DNA from: Gammaproteobacteria bacterium
GTDB lineage: Bacteria; Pseudomonadota; Gammaproteobacteria; Pseudomonadales; DSM-25080
Reading direction: 5' to 3'
Length of the DNA: 6,695 nt
Assembly: GCA_013372965.1 (NCBI GenBank)
Contig: JABXIR010000207.1
Span: 1-6,695 of the forward strand
Part shown: piece after piece, positions 4,713 through 6,695 of the stretch
Layout of the letters: every line of letters starts with the position of its first letter
Position numbering within the stretch: the stretch's first letter is position 1
The notes under the pieces: model-generated
What the model was told of the DNA's origin: nothing
Seen by the model: only the letters and a program-made list of their open reading frames with translations
The model's database searches: none
Translations under genes and position numbers: made by a program

Positions 4713-6695
4713 TTATTGAATCACAAATCGGATGCGAGCTTGGCGTCCTAAGCGATCGGTCGCGCGAATTTGATGCTCGCCTAAGGAGAGATTTTCGAGT
4801 GCAAGCTCGATGTGAGGGGCGTTCTCTGCAAGTACCTCTCCATTAAGTTCCCACTGTACAAAGCGAGACTCCGTTTGGGCTATCAGCTGGTGGGTTTGAT
4901 TTTCGATGCTAGATCGAACGAAACGTTGACCGTTTTCGATCCCACCGATGAGTAATTGCTCACGAGTATTTCTTTGAAGACAGGTTGGGGCGATGGAGAC
5001 TTTCGTCGCTTCAGTGAGCCAAGGGATTAAGCTTCTGGGCCAAACACCCGCGGATTCATTTAGAGTCTCTGGACTGCAGGGATTCGTTGTCGGTGGGGGT
5101 TGTTGTGGGGCTGCGATAAAGAACGCGGTTGGGTGATCAGGGTCAAGCGTGCGCGGCGTTTGCCCGCCTATGGTGAGTGCTAGACGCGACTCTTGGCACG
5201 CTGAAGCGGTTCCCTCAGAACGCCCGTCGGGCCAACAGATTCGTGTGGTGATCACATCGCTTGGGCGTTCAATACCCTCAGGACGACGGTCAATCATCTG
5301 GAAGATGTCGAACATGAGAGGCGCCGCCGTCAACCGGCCGAGCATTTCCGTGTTGGGTTGGTTGTCGGGGCGGCCCACCCACACTCCCACCGTATAGTCT
5401 CGGCTAACGCCAACGGACCACGCGTCTCGAAACCCCCAGCTGGTGCCCGTTTTCCAGCCGATATTGTCAAATTCAGGGATGCGATCGAATGGCGCTGGGC
5501 GCTGGGCGTTAGTGAGCGTGGCCCAAGTAATGTAGGCCGCCTCGGGTGACATGAGTCTCCTCGGCGATGGTTGATCTTGATTGGGTGTGAACTTAAGTGG
5601 CGCGGTCGTGCCTCGATTGGCGAGAGCGCTGAAGAGGCGACTGACTTCCTCAAGCGTGATGCCCGCCCCGCCGAGTGCAATTGCGGACGAAGGAACACCA
5701 CCGTTTAGTCTTAAAAATACCCCATTGTGAGCCAGCTGAGCATAAAACTCGGTCGGGCCGACGGCTTCGATTAGCTGAACAAAAGGTACGTTGAGCGACT
5801 CGCTCAAGGCGACGCTCGCAGCGACTGGACCCGAAAATGACTGATGAAAGTTCTGTGGGCGATAACTGGATTGTGAGCGAGGGACATCAGCGAGAAGGCT
5901 TTCGCTGTGAATTAATCCCTGATCGAGTGCCGAAGCGTAAATAAACGGCTTGAGCGCCGAACCGGGTGATCGAACACGCTCAGCCATGTTGATGTAGCCG
6001 GCGCTCGACTCGTGACCAAATTGTCCCGTTCCAATATAAGCAATGATTTCAAGCGATTGATTGTTGATGACGACGACCGCGGTGCTGAGCTCGCTTGGCA
6101 AACGACGAACGTAACGAGTCGTCGCTGCGCTAATGCCTTCTTGCAACAAGCCATCGAGCGTTGTGACTACCTCGCTACCGTTCATAGTACCCGCCAGTTC
6201 AATTGCCCTTCGGCTAAAGTGGGGGGCTGTAATTTCAATCTCGGGCTCCCAGCCAAACACAGTATCGAGTTGCGCGTTGTGAATGACTTGATCGGACCAA
6301 ATGCGATCGCGACTGAGTCGGTCGAGCACTTTGTCACGCGCAGCCTGAGCTCTTTCTGGATGGCGATCTGGACGGTACCGAGTGGGTGCCTGAGGTAAGA
6401 CGGCTAGCAACGCTGCCTCGGAAGCGGTTAGCTCGCTTGCGGATTTTCGTAAGTACTGTTGAGCGGCCATCTCAACACCCTCGATGTTGGCACTGAACGG
6501 CGCGCGGTTGAGGTATAGCTCGAGTATTTCGCGCTTGGTGAAATGCCACTCGAGTTGAACCGCTCTGGCCATTTGCTCAAGTTTGCCTAAAGGACTGTGT
6601 TCCGTTTGATACAGTATCCTCGCCACCTGCATGGTCAGCGTCGAACCTCCAGAAACCAGCTCCCCCTGACTGATCCATTGCCACAATGCACGTGC
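4713..6695 (-). CDS. pbpC: Penicillin-binding protein 1C (bifunctional class A PBP), 5' end outside window
   Basis: The last 660 residues of a class A penicillin-binding protein; the frame is open to the window edge and reads ARALWQWISQGE, so roughly 100 N-terminal residues (membrane anchor and first glycosyltransferase motif) are missing. Numbering from the edge, the GT51 domain shows GGSTLTMQ (16-23), KREILELYLN (54-63) and EAALLAVLPQAP. The transpeptidase domain has all three motifs: Ser246-x-x-Lys249 (SALK), Ser300-Leu-Asn302 and Lys415-Thr-Gly417. The NRAPFSANIEGVEMAAQQYL block and ICWPDGRS (about 486-493) are characteristic of PBP1C rather than PBP1A or 1B. Residues about 580-660 form the PBP1C-specific C-terminal domain (BiPBP_C). 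It polymerises and crosslinks peptidoglycan on the periplasmic side of the inner membrane. In E. coli pbpC follows an alpha-2-macroglobulin gene (yfhM), which might lie beyond the right edge here. The identification is firm. Confidence 0.96.
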   Translation of the reverse strand, partial: ARALWQWISQGELVSGGSTLTMQVARILYQTEHSPLGKLEQMARAVQLEWHFTKREILELYLNRAPFSANIEGVEMAAQQYLRKSASELTASEAALLAVLPQAPTRYRPDRHPERAQAARDKVLDRLSRDRIWSDQVIHNAQLDTVFGWEPEIEITAPHFSRRAIELAGTMNGSEVVTTLDGLLQEGISAATTRYVRRLPSELSTAVVVINNQSLEIIAYIGTGQFGHESSAGYINMAERVRSPGSALKPFIYASALDQGLIHSESLLADVPRSQSSYRPQNFHQSFSGPVAASVALSESLNVPFVQLIEAVGPTEFYAQLAHNGVFLRLNGGVPSSAIALGGAGITLEEVSRLFSALANRGTTAPLKFTPNQDQPSPRRLMSPEAAYITWATLTNAQRPAPFDRIPEFDNIGWKTGTSWGFRDAWSVGVSRDYTVGVWVGRPDNQPNTEMLGRLTAAPLMFDIFQMIDRRPEGIERPSDVITTRICWPDGRSEGTASACQESRLALTIGGQTPRTLDPDHPTAFFIAAPQQPPPTTNPCSPETLNESAGVWPRSLIPWLTEATKVSIAPTCLQRNTREQLLIGGIENGQRFVRSSIENQTHQLIAQTESRFVQWELNGEVLAENAPHIELALENLSLGEHQIRATDRLGRQARIRFVIQ

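Noticed and set aside
5330..5701. A second minus-strand frame of 123 codons inside pbpC
   Set aside because: It overlaps the conserved transpeptidase motifs of pbpC in another frame and has a composition expected of an out-of-frame shadow.
6012..6398. A 128-codon plus-strand open frame
   Set aside because: It is antisense to the transpeptidase and glycosyltransferase parts of pbpC and shows no family features.
6684..6686. A TTG start for pbpC inside the window
   Set aside because: The frame stays open to the edge and upstream residues (ARA) continue the family's sequence; the glycosyltransferase domain would be cut in half, so the true start is outside the window.

Overview
The window looks like chromosomal DNA from a Gram-negative bacterium, most likely a marine gammaproteobacterium. 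The grounds are a PBP1C-type peptidoglycan synthase with the enterobacterial-style C-terminal domain, a lipobox signal peptide on a secreted DUF885 peptidase, and a gene set (DUF3429, DUF393, CsgA-like SDR, DUF523-DUF1722) that I associate with photolyase neighbourhoods of marine gammaproteobacteria. The genus cannot be told from the sequence alone. All intact genes lie on the minus strand; the only plus-strand coding sequence is a gene remnant.

Positions 1-2242 (read right to left) form a compact operon of four genes: a five-helix DUF3429 membrane protein, a small DUF393 (DCC-family) thiol-disulfide protein, a CsgA/C-factor-like short-chain dehydrogenase, and the first 248 residues of a DUF523-DUF1722 protein that runs off the left edge. 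The genes are joined by a 4-base ATGA overlap, a 10- or 16-base overlap and a 6-base gap, so they are almost certainly co-transcribed. The DUF523-DUF1722 architecture is that of RudS, which removes the near-UV-sensitive 4-thiouridine from tRNA. With the usual photolyase association of this cluster, this points to a light/UV-response operon. An extended -10 promoter candidate embedded in an 8-bp inverted repeat lies just upstream (2275-2295).

Positions 2243-2783 hold that control region, a plus-strand remnant that appears to be the last ~100 codons of a beta-lactamase-fold serine hydrolase with the body of the gene missing, and a strong bidirectional hairpin terminator (2737-2768).

Positions 2784-4631 encode a 615-residue DUF885 lipoprotein metallopeptidase with its own ribosome binding site. 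An 81-base gap with a small hairpin and a weak promoter candidate separates it from the last gene. Positions 4713-6695 encode the C-terminal 660 residues of PBP1C (pbpC); its N-terminus is beyond the right edge. The right half is therefore cell-envelope housekeeping and secreted proteolysis, functionally unrelated to the left-hand operon. No RNA genes, CRISPR arrays, insertion sequences or complete mobile elements were seen.
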